The notes beneath the pieces were generated by a model. That model was not told the DNA's origin and ran no database searches. It saw only the letters and a list, made by a program, of their open reading frames with translations. A DNA stretch of 8,854 nucleotides from Gammaproteobacteria bacterium TMED92. GTDB lineage: Bacteria; Pseudomonadota; Gammaproteobacteria; Pseudomonadales; Azotimanducaceae. The stretch is taken from contig NHET02000114.1 of NCBI GenBank assembly GCA_002170355.2, forward strand, positions 1-8,854, written 5' to 3'. The position numbers and the translations under genes are program-made. Below, piece after piece: positions 6,133 through 8,854 of this stretch (position 1 is its first letter; every line of letters begins with the position of its first letter).

Positions 6133-6146
6133 CATCTAGCACGACT

Positions 6147-6154
6147 AGGGAGGG
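6147..6154 (+). promoter_or_regulatory. Strong ribosome binding site of gshA
   Basis: AGGGAGGG includes GGAGG at 6149-6153, seven bases before the ATG at 6161. It is the strongest Shine-Dalgarno match in the window and fixes the gshA start. Confidence 0.8.
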
Positions 6155-6160
6155 TCGCAG

Positions 6161-7699
6161 ATGCGCATCACCGAGCAAACGTTGCAAGCGCTGGAAGCGG
6201 CCGGTTCCGGCCTCGATCAGCTACAACGGGGCATCGAGAAAGAAAGCCTGCGTGTCAGCGGCGATGGTAATCTGTCACTGCGACCGCATCCCGCAGCTTT
6301 AGGGTCAGCCTTGACTCACAGCGCGATCACAACCGATTTCAGTGAAGCACAACTGGAGTTAATTACTTCGGTACACAACAGCCCTGAGAGTTGTTTGCAA
6401 GAACTCGCAGAAATTCACCAATACGTACACGCAAACCTGATCGGCGAATTGCTGTGGCCCAGCAGCATGCCATGCATTCTAGGCGCCGAGGGTGACGCCA
6501 TTCCAATCGGTCAGTATGGGCGCTCAAACATAGGCATGACCAAAACCGTGTACCGCCGCGGTCTCGGCCATCGCTATGGTCGCCTGATGCAAACGATCTC
6601 CGGCATCCACTACAACTTTTCTATACCCAACGCGCTATGGCAGCGCCTTGGCATTACCGAACAGCAGCAACGCACTGAAGCGTATTTCAGCTTGATTCGT
6701 AACTTCCGACGCAGCTCTTGGTTGTTGATCTATTTGTTTGGCGCCTCGCCAGCCGTGTGCAGGAGCTTCTTGCAAAGTCCGGATCATGGTCTCCAGGCGC
6801 TGAGTGATGGGACCTTTTATCTACCCTTTGCCACCAGTTTGCGCATGGGCCGACTCGGCTACCAAAGCGCCGCCCAGAGTGAGTTGCATATCTCTTACAA
6901 CTCGCTAGAGGAATACTCGACAACAATGCGTGCTGGCTTAACCACGAGCTACGCATACTATGCGAACATTCCCGTCAACCAGAATGGCAACTATCAACAA
7001 CTTAACGATTCAATTCTGCAAATCGAAAACGAGTTTTACGGCACCATAAGGCCAAAACGCACTGCCCAGAGTGGAGAACGTCCGCTGACCGCCTTGGGCC
7101 AAAGCGGCGTCGAGTACATTGAGGTGCGGTGCGTAGATCTAGATCCTTTCGAACCAATTGGCATTAATGCTGAGCACATTCGATTCCTTGATACATTTTT
7201 ATTGCTGTGCCTACTGACCGATAGTCCAATCGACAGCCGCGAAGAATCAGCTCGCATGGTGCGCAATCAAACCGCAGTGGTTGAACGCGGCCGCCAACCA
7301 GGCTTGCACTTGGAGCGCGATCAAGAGTCCGTAGCACTGCAACAATGGGGGGAGGAACTACTCGAACAATGTACGCAAATAGCCGAATTACTCGATCAGC
7401 AAACCGCCAGTAATCTATACACACATACCCTCAACGCGCAGAAAGCAAAGGTTCAAGACCCGCATCTAACCCCCTCAGCCCAAGTCATTGCGGCACTCAC
7501 AGACGGGCAATCATTCTTCGACTTCACCATGCAAAACGCCAAACAGCACGCTGAATTCTTTGCACAGCGTACTGGCGATCAACAACGACAAGCCCAATTG
7601 CACAGCGAGGCTGCGGCATCACTAGTGCAGCAACGAGCGATAGAGGATGCTGACAAATTGAGTTTTCCCGAGTTCGTAGATAACTATTTGTCGCTCTAG
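6161..7699 (+). CDS. gshA: Glutamate-cysteine ligase, proteobacterial type
   Basis: A 512-residue cytoplasmic enzyme (E. coli 518) that joins L-glutamate and L-cysteine using ATP to form gamma-glutamylcysteine, the first and normally rate-limiting step of glutathione synthesis. Active-site residues match the E. coli pattern: GIEKESLRV with metal ligands E26 and E28, TTDFSEAQLE with D59 and E66, QTISGIHYNFS with H150, and VEYIEVR with E321 and R323. IENEFYGTIRPKR at about 288-300 and the LFGASPAVC segment are also family hallmarks. The C-terminal quarter is glutamine-rich and less conserved, ending in a helix (LSFPEFVDNYLSL). The ATG is set by a strong AGGGAGGG site. It lies 103 bases after pckA, across two stem-loops, and 6 bases before acpH. 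gshB is not in the window. Confidence 0.96.
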   Translation: MRITEQTLQALEAAGSGLDQLQRGIEKESLRVSGDGNLSLRPHPAALGSALTHSAITTDFSEAQLELITSVHNSPESCLQELAEIHQYVHANLIGELLWPSSMPCILGAEGDAIPIGQYGRSNIGMTKTVYRRGLGHRYGRLMQTISGIHYNFSIPNALWQRLGITEQQQRTEAYFSLIRNFRRSSWLLIYLFGASPAVCRSFLQSPDHGLQALSDGTFYLPFATSLRMGRLGYQSAAQSELHISYNSLEEYSTTMRAGLTTSYAYYANIPVNQNGNYQQLNDSILQIENEFYGTIRPKRTAQSGERPLTALGQSGVEYIEVRCVDLDPFEPIGINAEHIRFLDTFLLLCLLTDSPIDSREESARMVRNQTAVVERGRQPGLHLERDQESVALQQWGEELLEQCTQIAELLDQQTASNLYTHTLNAQKAKVQDPHLTPSAQVIAALTDGQSFFDFTMQNAKQHAEFFAQRTGDQQRQAQLHSEAAASLVQQRAIEDADKLSFPEFVDNYLSL

Positions 7700-7705
7700 C
7701 GATCT

Positions 7706-8332
7706 ATGAATTTCCTTGCGCATTGCACCCTCGCAGCAGATGCCAGCGCAACGTGGGACGTTCCGGCGAACCAGCACAACGGTCTACTGGCAGGCGCGAT
7801 CATCGCCGACTTCAGTAAAGGTCGAGTGAATCCACAATGGCCCCAATCACTACAAGCGGGCATTCGCCTGCATCGCCGTATCGACGCGGTATCTAATCAA
7901 CATGCGGCGATCCTAAAGAGTTGTGCGCGTTACCCCAAACAACTACGCCGTTTTGCGCCAATCTTTGTCGATATTTTGGCGGACTATCACCTCAGCCATA
8001 ATTGGAATAGCTATTCAAAACACGACCTCTTTGGCTTTGCGCAACGCTGCTACGCCGCCGTAGCCTACTACCAGGACTACCTGCCTGAGCATGGCCGTCG
8101 CTTTGCAGCCTACATGCAAGATTCCAATTTATTAGCACGCTACCATGAGTGGCCAACAATAGAGCAAGCCATTGCGTCTTCTTTGCGGCGTTTGCAGCGG
8201 CCGGATTTAACCGCCACGGCGGTCGCCGCAAGCAGTGAAATTACTGGCCAATCAGTTGATGACTTCCATGAGTTTTACGCTGACTTTCGCCAACAATTAG
8301 TCCATTGGTCGAATTTAATGGAAGCCGCTTAG
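7706..8332 (+). CDS. acpH: Acyl carrier protein phosphodiesterase AcpH
   Basis: A 208-residue protein of the AcpH family (E. coli 193 residues), which removes the 4'-phosphopantetheine arm from holo-ACP to give apo-ACP. Family hallmarks: MNFLAHCTLA at the N-terminus, GLLAGAIIADFSKGR (26-40, D35), AGIRLHRRIDAVSNQH (51-66, with H56, R57, R58 and D60) and APIFVDILADYHLSHNW (84-100, with D89, D93, H95). These His/Asp residues are probably the metal centre. It is slightly longer than E. coli AcpH, with extra residues after the N-terminal strand (about 12-24) and at the C-terminus. The ATG lies six bases after the gshA stop with no ribosome binding site of its own, which suggests translational coupling. 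AcpH reverses AcpS, whose reaction yields PAP, the substrate of CysQ encoded in this window. Confidence 0.88.
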   Translation: MNFLAHCTLAADASATWDVPANQHNGLLAGAIIADFSKGRVNPQWPQSLQAGIRLHRRIDAVSNQHAAILKSCARYPKQLRRFAPIFVDILADYHLSHNWNSYSKHDLFGFAQRCYAAVAYYQDYLPEHGRRFAAYMQDSNLLARYHEWPTIEQAIASSLRRLQRPDLTATAVAASSEITGQSVDDFHEFYADFRQQLVHWSNLMEAA

Positions 8333-8348
8333 GCGCTCGCGCGCTCGT
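8333..8348. repeat. Tandem GC-rich octamer after acpH
   Basis: GCGCTCGC and GCGCTCGT follow each other directly after the acpH stop and are succeeded by ATTTTT at 8351-8356. The copy could allow a very short GCGC/GCGC stem ahead of the T-run, but the stem is only four bases and the T-run is offset, so a terminator is only a faint possibility. Confidence 0.4.
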
Positions 8349-8411
8349 AGATTTTTCCTCAACGGCAGATGCGGGTAGTATTGCAATCTTGTTGATTTAC
8401 GCAGTTAAGAT

Positions 8412-8854
8412 ATGAAAGCAGTGTTATGCAAAGCCTTTGGCACCGCAGAGGATTTGAGCCTCGAGGAAATTGATGCGCCAACCATCGCCCCGGGGCAGGT
8501 CATTGTTACGGTCAAAGCCAGCGCGGTTAACTTTCCTGACGTCTTAATGATTGAAGGCAAGTACCAGTCACTGCCAGATTTTCCATTCTCTCCGGGCGGA
8601 GAATTCTCAGGCATCGTCAGCGAGGTAGCTGACGACGTAGACGAGTGGAAAGTCGGTGATGAAGTGTTCGGCAGCTTAGGTCATGGCTGCTTTGCCGAAC
8701 AAATACGAGTCCGCGCGGCTGCTCTACGCGCTAAGCCCGCCGGTATGAGCTACGCCGTCGCTGCGGGCATCAGCACCACCTATGGCACCTCTTACTACGC
8801 GTTGAAACAACGCGCTAACCTGCAACCCGGTGAAACGCTCTTAGTATTGGGTGC
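8412..8854 (+). CDS. NADPH:quinone oxidoreductase family protein, N-terminal 147 residues (cut by window edge)
   Basis: The start of a medium-chain dehydrogenase/reductase of the quinone oxidoreductase group, open to the window end. The GroES-like domain is clear: MKAVLCKAFG, then GQVIVTVKASAVNFPDVLMIEGKYQ (28-52), PFSPGGEFSGIV (58-69) and WKVGDEVFG (79-87). Zinc ligands of the alcohol dehydrogenase branch are absent, as expected for quinone reductases. The visible part stops at LQPGETLLVLG, just where the glycine-rich nucleotide-binding loop would begin. Such enzymes reduce quinones or enones with NADPH; the exact substrate cannot be given, and related trans-enoyl reductases look alike here. 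The ATG at 8412 fits the family N-terminus, but no good Shine-Dalgarno precedes it. It lies 79 bases after acpH, so co-transcription is uncertain. Confidence 0.85.
   Translation, partial: MKAVLCKAFGTAEDLSLEEIDAPTIAPGQVIVTVKASAVNFPDVLMIEGKYQSLPDFPFSPGGEFSGIVSEVADDVDEWKVGDEVFGSLGHGCFAEQIRVRAAALRAKPAGMSYAVAAGISTTYGTSYYALKQRANLQPGETLLVLG

Noticed and set aside
8381..8411. Possible promoter (TTGCAA ... TAAGAT) just before the quinone oxidoreductase gene.
   Set aside because: The spacing is 19 bases and the -10 touches the start codon, which would need a leaderless transcript; too weak to list.

Overview
The window reads as a compact chromosomal stretch of a free-living gammaproteobacterium with moderate GC content. 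The gene set and order (cysQ, nudE, divergent GMP/IMP nucleotidase, hslR, hslO, pckA) match the conserved nudE-yrfG-hslR-hslO-pckA neighbourhood known from Escherichia coli and relatives. PckA resembles the shorter Pseudomonas-type enzyme as I recall it, rather than the 540-residue enteric one. I cannot assign a genus. I saw no tRNA, rRNA, insertion sequence, phage gene, CRISPR array or origin.

Left arm (1-2164, minus strand). A tightly spaced run reads leftward: nudE (ADP-sugar/NADH Nudix hydrolase), cysQ (3'-phosphoadenosine-5'-phosphate phosphatase), an unrecognised 115-residue ORF, and the N-terminus of an acyl-CoA-dehydrogenase-like flavoprotein cut by the window edge. Gaps of 31, 32 and 13 bases suggest one transcript. 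The 188-base divergent region (2165-2352) holds candidate promoters in both directions, a ladder of 11-base repeats in the nudE leader and a perfect 13-base dyad ahead of yrfG.

Centre (2353-4378, plus strand). yrfG (HAD-family GMP/IMP nucleotidase, TTG start), hslR (Hsp15, recycles stalled 50S subunits) and hslO (Hsp33, redox-activated chaperone with its four zinc cysteines) are separated by 14 and 8 bases and probably form one operon.

Right arm (4379-8854, plus strand). pckA (ATP-dependent PEP carboxykinase) has its own candidate promoter, with an inverted repeat spanning the -10 box. A 103-base spacer with two stem-loops leads to gshA (glutamate-cysteine ligase, first step of glutathione synthesis), followed after 6 bases by acpH (acyl-carrier-protein phosphodiesterase). 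The start of an NADPH:quinone-oxidoreductase-family gene runs off the right edge.

Together the genes cover removal of nucleotide by-products (NudE, CysQ, YrfG), heat and oxidative stress protection (Hsp15, Hsp33, glutathione, quinone reductase), gluconeogenesis (PckA) and phosphopantetheine turnover (AcpH). This is mainly a well-known housekeeping region. I did not find a convincing undescribed system; the points worth a second look are the unrecognised small ORF and several intergenic symmetry elements.
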